Source: Candidatus Harpocratesius repetitus
GTDB taxonomy: Archaea; Asgardarchaeota; Lokiarchaeia; Sigyniarchaeales; Promethearchaeaceae
Assembly: GCA_021498095.1 (NCBI GenBank)
Contig: JAIZWK010000001.1
Span: 1,599,666 to 1,663,665, forward strand
Length of the DNA: 64,000 nucleotides
Reading direction: 5' to 3'
In this document: positions 1-7,578 of the stretch, one piece after another
How positions within the stretch are numbered: position 1 is the first letter of the stretch
Layout of the letters: each line of letters starts with the position of its first letter
Made by a program: the position numbers and the translations under genes
Notes under the pieces: generated by a model
What the model was told of the DNA's origin: nothing
The model's input: the letters and a program-made list of their open reading frames with translations, nothing else
Databases searched by the model: none

Positions 1-80
1 AAAGCTTATTTGAAGTGTGTGAAAAGCAGTGAGTAGTCAATAAATATGAAAGTGATGAAAGTATAGCAATTAGAAAGTAT

Positions 81-110
81 AAAACATTTTAATTATTATC
101 AAAACATTTT
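81..110. promoter_or_regulatory. Paired AAAACATTTT elements upstream of arsR
   Basis: Two identical decamers AAAACATTTT lie at 81-90 and 101-110, exactly 20 bp (two helical turns) apart, between 26 and 55 bp before the ArsR start codon. A symmetric version, AAAACGTTTT, occurs at 527-536 before the next gene. The spacing and placement suggest operator sites for the ArsR protein encoded at 136-483; this is inference from position and symmetry. Confidence 0.45.
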
Positions 111-135
111 ATATTTCTAATCTGTAAATGTTACT

Positions 136-483
136 ATGGAATCTCGAATCGATGAATTTCTGAAATCTTGTAATAAATCCCAATCATCGCCGGATTTTAT
201 GGTCCAATATCAAAATTTAGCTAAAAAAATTACTCAAAGCAAGGATTTTATCCAAGAATTAAAGCGACATAGTGCTTTGGCAAATAAATATCGCCTCTTA
301 ATTTATCATCTCCTTAAAGATGGCGAACAATGCAATTGTTCACTGGCAAGGATTTTAGGATTGTCAGAAGGGTCAATCACCCATCATATAAAGAAGTTGG
401 AAGATGCTGGTTTGATTGTAGGCCGCAATCGGGGTCATTTTACCATTTACTATACGGCTGCTAATCTAAAAAAGAGTCTTTAA
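136..483 (+). CDS. ArsR/SmtB-family winged-helix regulator with a CxC sensor motif
   Basis: This 115-residue protein is probably a thiophilic-metal(loid) or thiol-responsive transcriptional repressor. Residues 45-110 form an ArsR-type winged helix: the recognition region SEGSITHHIKKLEDAGLI is followed by a short beta wing (GRNRGHFTIYY). Cys66 and Cys68 (EQCNCSL) sit at the start of the helix that carries the ELCVCD metal-binding motif in classical ArsR/CadC, which is why a thiophilic ligand is suggested; Cys12 could add a third ligand. It is the first gene before a co-directional redox/zinc-binding gene set and both intergenic regions carry AAAACRTTTT elements, so autoregulation plus control of that set is likely. 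The family is clear; the ligand is inferred. Confidence 0.85.
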   Translation: MESRIDEFLKSCNKSQSSPDFMVQYQNLAKKITQSKDFIQELKRHSALANKYRLLIYHLLKDGEQCNCSLARILGLSEGSITHHIKKLEDAGLIVGRNRGHFTIYYTAANLKKSL

Positions 484-526
484 GAATAATGGATTGAAAG
501 AAAAGGAAATCATTTTAATTTTTTTC

Positions 527-536
527 AAAACGTTTT
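527..536. promoter_or_regulatory. AAAACGTTTT palindrome before the HdrA-N-like gene
   Basis: A perfect 10-bp palindrome lies 26 bp before the ATG at 563 and repeats, with one change, the two elements upstream of arsR. It is a candidate operator through which the ArsR protein would control the operon downstream. Confidence 0.4.
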
Positions 537-562
537 AATAATTGCAAAACCTATTTTTAATT

Positions 563-943
563 ATGGGAAAAGTCGGATTTATTTTGTGTGTTTGCACTGG
601 CGATTGCCCTGGTTTTGCAAGCATGAATGTATGGGATTTGATTAACCAAGTACGCTTAGCGTTACCGGTAGAATGGGCAATTGTTCATCCGCAGTTGTGT
701 GAAACTGATGGTGATCGATTTACTAAGAACTTATTGGAGCTAATTCGTCAAAATCAGTTGAAATATTTCATTGCAGGATGTTCTCCAAACATGCAACGTA
801 AATTAATCGGTACTCATTTTAAAGAAGCAGGATTAAATTTTGAGGACTGGGTTATGCCTTTAGATGTACGAAATATGACTACAGATCAAGCTTTCGATGC
901 CATTGAATCTCAATTAGAAAAATGGGTGAAAATTGATGATTAA
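563..943 (+). CDS. Small HdrA N-terminal-domain-like protein
   Basis: The 126-residue product resembles the isolated N-terminal domain of heterodisulfide reductase subunit A (HdrA). It shows the characteristic order: a Cys-containing first strand (GFILCVCTGDC), a conserved HPQLCETDG block, then FIAGCSPNM followed by an EAGLNFEDWVMPLDVRN-like segment. In HdrA this domain precedes the flavin-binding core, which is absent here, so the protein may act as a partner or cysteine-bearing adaptor and not a full electron-bifurcating subunit. ATG 563 is preferred over the TTG at 542 because the conserved domain begins directly after it. The stop overlaps the next gene's start by 8 nt, indicating translational coupling with the ferredoxin. 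The assignment rests on motif resemblance and is moderately sure. Confidence 0.65.
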   Translation: MGKVGFILCVCTGDCPGFASMNVWDLINQVRLALPVEWAIVHPQLCETDGDRFTKNLLELIRQNQLKYFIAGCSPNMQRKLIGTHFKEAGLNFEDWVMPLDVRNMTTDQAFDAIESQLEKWVKIDD

Positions 944-1259
944 TTCTGATAAAAATAGAATTCCAAAGCAAATTCATCGATTTATGGGCGTGGATCGAAA
1001 AGACATTGACTGGTTTCCCATAATTGATTTTAATAAATGTAATAATTGTGGTGATTGTGTTCAATTTTGCGCCCATGGTGTATTTAATATGGAAAATGGA
1101 GTATTAATTGTTCAGAATCCAAAAAATTGTGTTGTGTTCTGTCAGGCATGTTTAAAAATGTGTCCAAAAGATGCATTAATATTTCAAGAGAAAAAGAAAG
1201 TTTTAGCCCAGATTAGGCAAATAAAATCGCAACAAAAACAATCCATAGATAATTATTGA
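936..1259 (+). CDS. Two-cluster ferredoxin-like protein
   Basis: This 107-residue iron-sulfur protein is a likely electron carrier for its operon. A first 4Fe-4S set is seen as CNNCGDCVQFC and a second as CVVFCQACLKMCP, each in ferredoxin-like spacing, separated by a beta hairpin. The N-terminal stretch GVDRKDIDWFPIIDFNKC is shared almost word for word with the protein at 44221-44595, so the two are paralogues of one subfamily. The C-terminal tail after the second cluster is Lys/Gln-rich. ATG 936 directly follows the TTG at 933 and is preferred. The start overlaps the HdrA-N-like gene by 8 nt. Partner proteins are probably the HdrA-N-like and lipoyl proteins next to it. Confidence 0.85.
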   Translation: MINSDKNRIPKQIHRFMGVDRKDIDWFPIIDFNKCNNCGDCVQFCAHGVFNMENGVLIVQNPKNCVVFCQACLKMCPKDALIFQEKKKVLAQIRQIKSQQKQSIDNY

Positions 1260-1301
1260 TAGACTTTAGAAAATAATTTAAAATAATATTTGGTGAAATA
1301 T

Positions 1302-2237
1302 ATGAATGTAAAAATTGTTTTGATTCCTTGTATGGGATGCGAAAAGAACATAGGAAAGATCGGCACTTTGGCAGCTCTTTCTTTGGAAAAATCAAAAAAA
1401 TTTCCTTTCCTAAGACTTAATCCATCTATCACTCAAATTGCTGCTGGAGAATATACTTCATTTTCTCCAGAAACATTGATTATTGCACTGAATTGCTGTA
1501 ACGTTCGATGTTCAACAAAGATACTAAATCAAAAGTCTATAAAACCTCACTATTTGATAAATATCTCTAAATATTTGAAGGATATTAATATTCCAAAAGG
1601 TGATTATTCAATTCATGAGTTACTTAAAGATTCTTCAGTTTCGATTATTACCGAATGCCTTTCAAACGAAATTGAAGAATATGTTATTCAATTTACACAT
1701 AAACATGAAGAAAATTCAGTTATCAAAGTAAATGAACCTTCAAATTCTAAGACTTCATTCACATTCACACCAAATTATTCTAAAATGCTCGAATTTACTT
1801 TTTCAAAATTTAAATTTCAAGTTCCCATAAATCCAAATCGACTTTTCTTTAATTGGAATGATGCATGGGCTTACTATTTGGGTGAAGGAAAAGTGGTGAT
1901 TGGTATTACAGATTATCTGCAAAAAAATCTATCTGATATTCTCATTTGTGAATTTAACGAAATAGGCACTAATATTAGTCAATTTGAAGCCGTTGCAGAG
2001 ATGGAATCAAGCAAGACTGTTAATGAAGTATTAAGTCCTTTCAGTGGTAAAATAATTGCTGTAAATACTAAGTTAGAAGAAGCTCCAGAACTAATAAATG
2101 AAGATCCTTATAATAATGGATGGATAGTTGTTTTAGAATGTAATAATTTCGAAGAAGAATCATCAGAATTAATGTCTTCTGAAGAATACTTTAATTTTAT
2201 GAAGGAAAAAATTGAACAAGAAGGTATTTACCAATGA
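1302..2237 (+). CDS. DGC-like zinc-binding domain fused to a GcvH (lipoyl H-protein) domain
   Basis: The 311-residue protein joins two modules. The N-terminus begins with the motif VLIPCMGCEKNIGKIGTLAA, like the CSGxGxxxGTLSR start of the two DGC-domain proteins that follow, and has a later cysteine pair (ALNCCNVRC). The C-terminal 130 residues are a glycine-cleavage H-protein: GKVVIGITDYLQ, then MESSKTVNEVLSPFSG, then LINEDPYNNGWI, all at the expected spacing. Lys238, in ESSK, aligns with the lipoylated lysine of GcvH. No P-, T- or L-protein genes are nearby, so this is probably a dedicated lipoyl carrier and not part of glycine cleavage. Lipoate-binding GcvH-like proteins are known from sHdr sulfur oxidation, which also uses Hdr-like proteins. 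ATG 1302 is chosen over TTG 1290. The 3' end overlaps the next gene by 4 nt (ATGA). Confidence 0.8.
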   Translation: MNVKIVLIPCMGCEKNIGKIGTLAALSLEKSKKFPFLRLNPSITQIAAGEYTSFSPETLIIALNCCNVRCSTKILNQKSIKPHYLINISKYLKDINIPKGDYSIHELLKDSSVSIITECLSNEIEEYVIQFTHKHEENSVIKVNEPSNSKTSFTFTPNYSKMLEFTFSKFKFQVPINPNRLFFNWNDAWAYYLGEGKVVIGITDYLQKNLSDILICEFNEIGTNISQFEAVAEMESSKTVNEVLSPFSGKIIAVNTKLEEAPELINEDPYNNGWIVVLECNNFEEESSELMSSEEYFNFMKEKIEQEGIYQ

Positions 2238-2656
2238 ATGGAAGGAAAAAAGTGAACATTTTACCTTGTAGCGGAATAGGAAAAACCTTAGGTACGTTAA
2301 GCCGATGGACTGCATTTGAAATTGTTGAACATTTATGTCCTAAGAAAACTCAATTATTGTGTTTAGCGCGGGCTGTAGTAGGAGATAATGAAATCCAGTC
2401 GAAGATTTTAGATAATTATAATATTACTTTAGATGGTTGCCCTAAACAATGTGCTAAAAAGAATATCGAATTAAAAGGTGGCGATGTCCAAAAGTCTTAT
2501 TTAATGGCGCGATTCTTAATAAAAAATCGAGATCTCATTTATGATAAGAAAAATGTTATTGATCCTGGAGATGGCGCTTTAGAATTAGCCAAACGTATTG
2601 CACTACAAATTAGGCCAGTAATTGATAAGATTTTTGATCAAGGCGGTGCGATTTAA
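2234..2656 (+). CDS. DGC-domain putative zinc-binding protein (copy 1)
   Basis: A 140-residue protein of the DGC family, named for a conserved Asp-Gly-Cys: here LDGCPKQCAKKN in the middle, with an N-terminal PCSGIGKTLGTLSRW motif. Four or more conserved cysteines suggest binding of a metal ion or sulfur species; no enzymatic reaction is established for the family. The start codon overlaps the stop of the lipoyl fusion gene (ATGA), so the two are translationally coupled and probably work together. The next gene, 2 nt downstream, is a diverged paralogue. The family assignment is firm, the function unknown. Confidence 0.8.
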   Translation: MNGRKKVNILPCSGIGKTLGTLSRWTAFEIVEHLCPKKTQLLCLARAVVGDNEIQSKILDNYNITLDGCPKQCAKKNIELKGGDVQKSYLMARFLIKNRDLIYDKKNVIDPGDGALELAKRIALQIRPVIDKIFDQGGAI

Positions 2657-2658
2657 AC

Positions 2659-3093
2659 ATGATTAAACCGAAATATGTTGGATTACTATCTTGCAGTGGA
2701 GAAGAAATACCTGAAGGAACCATTTCTCGTATTGCAACAAGGAAAGTTTTGCAGGAATTATTACCTGGACTAACTACAACTGTATGTGTGCCTTTGTTTT
2801 TGACAGGTGACGAACAAGAACGAGGTTTTGTGCTGAAATATCCATGCATTGCCATTGATGGATGTGAAAAAGCCTGTGTTACGAGAAATTTAAAATTACT
2901 CGGGAAAAAGCCATTTGCTGAAGTAAATTTATCGCAATTCTTTAATTCAGATGAACTTAAAGAAATCAAAGCCAGCAAACTTCATGATCGCTCTTGGAAA
3001 GATCATCCCTATACACAGCGTTTAGCTGAACATTTAGCTTCCTTAAGCGCTCAGAAATTGCACGAAATAAATTCATCTGAAGAAATCTTTTAA
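2659..3093 (+). CDS. DGC-domain putative zinc-binding protein (copy 2)
   Basis: A 144-residue paralogue of the preceding gene. It keeps the N-terminal LLSCSGEEIPEGTISRI motif and the central IDGCEKACVTRN motif, plus an extra cysteine in TTVCVPL. The C-terminal helix region is longer and ends in a segment with DHPYTQRLAEHL. It starts 2 nt after the previous stop, in the same operon. Two tandem DGC proteins next to a DGC-lipoyl fusion suggest a three-part carrier or relay. Function is not known. Confidence 0.8.
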   Translation: MIKPKYVGLLSCSGEEIPEGTISRIATRKVLQELLPGLTTTVCVPLFLTGDEQERGFVLKYPCIAIDGCEKACVTRNLKLLGKKPFAEVNLSQFFNSDELKEIKASKLHDRSWKDHPYTQRLAEHLASLSAQKLHEINSSEEIF

Positions 3094-3118
3094 AATTCTT
3101 AGCCCGACATTAATAACT

Positions 3119-3799
3119 ATGGTAAATGAGATAGCAATTATTGGAGAAATTATTGGTTATGTAACTGCATTTATTATTGCTGCAGTAATCATGCGAAAAA
3201 AGCCATCTTATATTGGAAATCGGTATTTTGCAGCAAGTTTCATCCTATTCGGTACTTATTCTTTAGTAATGATGATATATGAATTTGGAATTTCAGAGAT
3301 TGTTGTTCTTGTTCTTTTTTATCTTTCTTTGGTAATATTAAATTATGCAACCGCGTTTTTTGTTATATCAATGCAGATTTTTATTTATAGCAAATCATGG
3401 TTAGAATCAAAAATCCCCAAGGTAGTTCTTGCTGGATCTACCATTATTGCGATTATTTCTGTGGTTATGCCTGTAAAAGTAGAATCATTAGGTCCTGTAC
3501 AAACAACTAAGAATTTAGTAGCACTTATTTCTATGGGAATTTGGCAGTATACATTATTAATTTATTCTCTTGTTAAAATATCGCAAGTTTTGAAAAATAT
3601 TGAACAAACAAATAATTTAGTGAAGAAGAAAATCCAAAAATTATGGATCGCACAACTTATCGGTCTTATGGCGCCTACTGCTTCTGTAATTGGGAATATT
3701 TTACAAAATTATGTAATCGTTGCTTTGCTTCACATTTTTTTGGCAAGCGCATTTATTCTTGTAGCTTTGGCTATTTTGGGTAAAAAGGATATCGAATAA
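3119..3799 (+). CDS. Multi-pass membrane protein of unknown function
   Basis: A 226-residue integral membrane protein with about seven hydrophobic segments spread over its whole length: the first near residues 5-25, the last in the final 30 residues. Short basic loops such as MRKKPSYIGNRYF follow the first segment. I do not recognise the family. It begins 25 bp after the second DGC gene on the same strand and so may be the membrane partner of that set, as an exporter, importer or anchor. No catalytic motif is visible. The 173 bp after it contain no gene. Confidence 0.7.
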   Translation: MVNEIAIIGEIIGYVTAFIIAAVIMRKKPSYIGNRYFAASFILFGTYSLVMMIYEFGISEIVVLVLFYLSLVILNYATAFFVISMQIFIYSKSWLESKIPKVVLAGSTIIAIISVVMPVKVESLGPVQTTKNLVALISMGIWQYTLLIYSLVKISQVLKNIEQTNNLVKKKIQKLWIAQLIGLMAPTASVIGNILQNYVIVALLHIFLASAFILVALAILGKKDIE

Positions 3800-3923
3800 T
3801 TAAAATTCATGATTTGTTATCATATAATAATCTTTTTCTTCATTTTATTATTCAATATGGATTGAATAAGTTAATCTTTTTAATATGAGAATAAAAATTA
3901 GAAAATTGAAAAAGTAGGTAGTT

Positions 3924-3978
3924 TAGTTAATAAATAGTGAAATAAATACTATGATCAAGTTAGTTAATAAAAAGTGAA
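3924..3978. repeat. Short direct repeat spanning the priL start
   Basis: The 18-bp sequence TAGTTAATAAAWAGTGAA occurs at 3924-3941 and again at 3961-3978 with one difference. The second copy contains the GTG proposed as the priL start. It may be a small tandem duplication of the leader or a binding site. Confidence 0.5.
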
Positions 3979-5299
3979 TCAGAAGATTATGCCTTCCCAA
4001 ACACCTCTTCCTAAACAATATTTTTACACATTTCCGTGGCTTAATGGGAGCAGTGAAATCCTTCTTGAAGATATGGGTTTGTTATCACAATCTAATGAAG
4101 CCACTTCAGTGGTAAATATGATCAAGAAGTTGTTTACAGAATTTCATAATTTAGATCAAGTTGAAAATGATTTAGAATATAGAATTACCGAATTTCTTAA
4201 ACAATGTGCTGAATCTAAAGAGAAATTTACAACTTCCACTGATGATATTATTCATTTGGCAATGTATCCGCTTTTACAAATAATTCTATCTTTATTAGGC
4301 AATCGTATATTAGGTAATGCTATGGCAAATATCTACGCTAAGCACTGCCAAGAAGAGTTAAGATCGCATTCAACTTCTAAACAGCATGGTTCGAGAAATA
4401 AATATAATGACTATCAGATTCAAAGTATTTGTCATAATTTAGGCTTAGAGTGTCTAGTAACTCCAAGAAATATGATTGATCATATTATTTATCCATTTCA
4501 AATGGATTTCCAATCATATCTTTCAGTTGCTACAAAATTGACTGGAGATAGATGGAAACTGATAAATAGAATTTTCGTGAAAGGAAAAGTAAATTTAATT
4601 CGTGATGATGTAATTCTATTGCTCCGTGAGATGGTTAGAAATAAGACTAAACCAGATTATAAAGCAATAGATCCTGAATTGAAGAAGAAAATTGAAGATA
4701 TACCAGAAATTAGTCAGATTCTTGAACGTGTGGAAAAAATAGTTGAACAAAACTCAAAGAAATTCACTTCTTCATTGTTTATTGCTGATGAAAAAATTGA
4801 ATATGAATTATTTCCACCCTGTATGAAAATGATCTTATTTCGTGCTTCTCAAGGGGAAAATTTGTCTCACAATGAACGTTTAGCCATTGCATTTTATTTT
4901 CTAAACACAAATCACAGTATTGAAGAAACAGTTGATATATTTAGAACCATTCCAGATTTTGATGAATCTATTGCACGATATCAAGTGGAATTTGCAGCAG
5001 GTTCAAGGGGAAAGGGGAAAAAATATAAAATGTATAATTGCGCTAAATTACGAAGTTTTCGTCTTTGTAAAGCTGATGATCCAAAATTCGGAGATCGACT
5101 TTGTATACAAGGTGGAAAGCGAAAAGATGGCACTTTTCAACCAATCAAGAATCCAATTAATGATTATGTCTTCTGGAAAAAAGTTGAACTTCAAAGAATT
5201 CACAGAAGTCAGATTCCTACGACATTGGATGGTTCAAAAACTTCTCAAACTTCTCAAGATTCTGTATCTTCTGTACACTCTGAAAAAACTAAAAAATAG
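3974..5299 (+). CDS. priL: DNA primase large subunit PriL
   Basis: The 441-residue protein is the iron-sulfur large subunit of archaeal/eukaryotic primase, which binds the small subunit and helps start and hand over RNA-DNA primers. The C-terminal Fe-S domain is clear: Cys ligands are seen in FPPCMKM, YNCAKLRSFRLC and LCIQGG, and a helical region with NERLAIAFYFLN lies between the first and second ligands. The N-terminal half is alpha-helical, as in the family. GTG 3974 is the longest start; ATG 3989 is an alternative. The last 30 residues are Ser/Thr-rich and look disordered. It lies 13 bp before priS and the order priL-priS-GINS suggests one replication operon. It ends in TAG, a rare stop here. 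Confidence 0.92.
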   Translation: MNQKIMPSQTPLPKQYFYTFPWLNGSSEILLEDMGLLSQSNEATSVVNMIKKLFTEFHNLDQVENDLEYRITEFLKQCAESKEKFTTSTDDIIHLAMYPLLQIILSLLGNRILGNAMANIYAKHCQEELRSHSTSKQHGSRNKYNDYQIQSICHNLGLECLVTPRNMIDHIIYPFQMDFQSYLSVATKLTGDRWKLINRIFVKGKVNLIRDDVILLLREMVRNKTKPDYKAIDPELKKKIEDIPEISQILERVEKIVEQNSKKFTSSLFIADEKIEYELFPPCMKMILFRASQGENLSHNERLAIAFYFLNTNHSIEETVDIFRTIPDFDESIARYQVEFAAGSRGKGKKYKMYNCAKLRSFRLCKADDPKFGDRLCIQGGKRKDGTFQPIKNPINDYVFWKKVELQRIHRSQIPTTLDGSKTSQTSQDSVSSVHSEKTKK

Positions 5300-5312
5300 G
5301 GCGAGCTGTTCG

Positions 5313-6587
5313 ATGAATTTAACCCAATATTATCTATATAAACTATTTCAAGCATATTATAAGGCTCATCTGAAGAATTATCCCACTATCAGTGATTTAC
5401 CAAATAGAGAATTTGCCTTTATACGTTGGGATCATCCTGGAATGCAACGTCATATTGGATATCCAAATTCTAACTTTTTATTGGATTATTTGGTAAAATA
5501 TGCTCCACGACACAGTTATCGGAGTGCAACTATCTATTCAACTCCATCAGCAGATAAAATGGAGCATAAAGGTTATTTAGGTTGTGATTTTGTCGTCGAT
5601 ATCGATTCTGATCACATTCCTACTTCTTGTCAACATCGTCATAACTATGTCATTTGTAAAAATTGCGGAAAACTTCTCTTGGGAGATAAACCAGAAGAGT
5701 GTCCTGACTGCCATAGTAAAAAATTTAAAAAAATTGTCTGGATTTGCGATGAATGCTTAAATGTTTCAAAAGAACAAGTGCATCATTTGATTGATGGATT
5801 TTTATTAAAGGATTTTAATATTCCCCTTTCTGCTATCAAATTGAATTTTTCTGGTCATCGAGGATATCATGTACGTATTGAATCTAAAGTTTTTCGCTCG
5901 CTTGATCAAGAAGAACGTCGTGAAATTGCAGATTACGTTACAGGTCAAGGTTTTTCTTATAATATATGGAATTATAAGCCTGTTCAATCCAATATGTCTG
6001 GATTCCGTATTGATCAACCTGGTTGGCCAGGTAAGATTGCTCGTGAGTTCTATAAAGTTCTTTCTCAAGGGAGTGATTATACTGAAAATATTTTTTCAAA
6101 TCCTCGATATGGGAATCCTATTCGTTCTAATGTTTTAAGGATTTTAATTGAACGAAGAATAGATCTCATTAGAAAGCTTGAAAATAAAAACCCCATTTGG
6201 GGAATTCCTCATGTTGGACCTACTACATGGCATCGTATATTTGAAATTTTGCGAGATTTAATTAAAGCTGATATAGATGTAGTTGTTTCTATTGATGTTC
6301 ATCGATTAATTCGTTTGGAAGGTTCAATTCATGGAAAAGCAGGGTTAAAGGTAGTTGATGTTCCTTATGAAAAATTGGATGAGTTTGATCCATTGACTGA
6401 TGCATTGACCTTTCCAAAAGAGAGTACAAATAAACTAACAATTAAGATTACTGCTCCTATCTGCCCTCCAATTCGAATAGGGAAAATAACATATGATAAT
6501 TTTCAACCTGATGAAGAATATACTGTTCCCCTAAATGTCGGATTGTTTTTACTTTGTAAAGATGTTGCGGAATTAATAAAAAACTAA
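5313..6587 (+). CDS. priS: DNA primase small (catalytic) subunit PriS
   Basis: The 424-residue catalytic primase subunit. The metal-binding Asp pair is FVVDIDSDH (Asp96 and Asp98) and the family motif SGHRGYHVR lies at 180-188. Between them is a zinc module with six cysteines in three pairs (Cys115/118, Cys130/133, Cys145/148), more elaborate than the usual four-ligand knuckle. The open reading frame runs far upstream inside priL, but the conserved N-terminus begins at ATG 5313, 13 bp after the priL stop, so that start is chosen. Downstream by 115 bp is a GINS gene, a conserved archaeal neighbourhood in which primase and GINS are linked to the CMG helicase. Confidence 0.93.
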   Translation: MNLTQYYLYKLFQAYYKAHLKNYPTISDLPNREFAFIRWDHPGMQRHIGYPNSNFLLDYLVKYAPRHSYRSATIYSTPSADKMEHKGYLGCDFVVDIDSDHIPTSCQHRHNYVICKNCGKLLLGDKPEECPDCHSKKFKKIVWICDECLNVSKEQVHHLIDGFLLKDFNIPLSAIKLNFSGHRGYHVRIESKVFRSLDQEERREIADYVTGQGFSYNIWNYKPVQSNMSGFRIDQPGWPGKIAREFYKVLSQGSDYTENIFSNPRYGNPIRSNVLRILIERRIDLIRKLENKNPIWGIPHVGPTTWHRIFEILRDLIKADIDVVVSIDVHRLIRLEGSIHGKAGLKVVDVPYEKLDEFDPLTDALTFPKESTNKLTIKITAPICPPIRIGKITYDNFQPDEEYTVPLNVGLFLLCKDVAELIKN

Positions 6588-6702
6588 TAAAAATTGGCGA
6601 ATTTAACCTATATTATAATTTATTCACCATTTACAAATTAATTTCAATACAGATCTTTAACACCTAAAGAAAATTGTATGTATTAAAATTGAAGAAATCA
6701 GG

Positions 6703-7578
6703 ATGAAAGAAATGGATGCCTTTACCCAAGAAAAAATCTATACTAATTTACTTCGAATTTGGGAACGCGTGCATTCAAGCAAAAAAATAATAAAAATCAA
6801 CAAAAAAGAAGAGTTTCTCTCTGGTATTCGAGAGTTGGGTAAAGCACTTATAAAACAATTAAGCGAAACTAAGAATTTCACAATACAATTAATCATTCAG
6901 AAAACTATAGATAATATCCGCTATATGGTGGCAGATATTCTGGAAATACGTGCAGAAAAAATAACAAATTCTGCAAAAACTAATGAATTTGTGGAAGAAT
7001 CACTCTTATTTCCATTTGAATTGCAATTTTATCATCAATTACAACCTTCATTTCGTGGTTTTTTAAAATCAAAACAACAAATTCTTCAATCCTTTAATTT
7101 CAATGAAATTTTCTCGCCAAATAAATTGAAAGATTTTAAGGATAGTTCTCAAGATTTTGAAAATGATAATTTTATCCCAAATTATGAAGATGACTCGTTT
7201 ATTGATTCAACAGAATCTATTTCTGAAGATATTAATTCTTCACAATATTCTGTAAATAAGTCTGAATCAAACGATAATTCAATATCAAATAATAATTCAT
7301 CAGATTCACTTCAAAAAGAGCAAAAATATTCTTACGACACACAAATACTATCTTCCACCAAAGAATCTTCAAAAGACTTCCTTAAATCCGCTAGAGCTAA
7401 GTCAAAAATCCATTATCAAACGATTATTTCTAATTCTGAAATTTCCCCTTTTGTTGGTCAAGATCTTATTATTTATGGACCTTTAACAAAGGGTGAAATT
7501 GCTAGTATTCCTGAAAAAAATGCTCAGATTTTTCAAGGAGAAAATATGATCAAGCTTATTAGATCAAATCACAAATGA
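6703..7578 (+). CDS. GINS complex protein, Gins51 (Gins15/Sld5-Psf1) type
   Basis: This 291-residue protein is a subunit of the archaeal GINS complex that activates MCM. The N-terminal A domain is helical (about residues 1-110) and ends in a segment ESLLFPFELQFY. Residues of roughly 135-235 form a Ser/Asn/Asp-rich, probably disordered linker. The short C-terminal B domain is diagnostic: ISPFVGQDLIIYGPLTKGE followed by IPEKNAQIF matches the Gins51 pattern (FVG-D-YGP-KG-IP--NA). An A-B order is the Sld5/Psf1 arrangement. The linker is longer than usual. The gene follows priS and its stop overlaps the next start (ATGA). Confidence 0.85.
   Translation: MKEMDAFTQEKIYTNLLRIWERVHSSKKIIKINKKEEFLSGIRELGKALIKQLSETKNFTIQLIIQKTIDNIRYMVADILEIRAEKITNSAKTNEFVEESLLFPFELQFYHQLQPSFRGFLKSKQQILQSFNFNEIFSPNKLKDFKDSSQDFENDNFIPNYEDDSFIDSTESISEDINSSQYSVNKSESNDNSISNNNSSDSLQKEQKYSYDTQILSSTKESSKDFLKSARAKSKIHYQTIISNSEISPFVGQDLIIYGPLTKGEIASIPEKNAQIFQGENMIKLIRSNHK

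Noticed and set aside
2610..2978. Minus-strand frame opposite the second DGC gene
   Set aside because: It is a shadow of a well-supported gene with conserved cysteine motifs and has no ribosome-binding sequence.
4920..5312. Upstream extension of the priS frame inside priL
   Set aside because: The extension lies fully within the priL coding sequence in another frame; the conserved primase N-terminus starts at ATG 5313.
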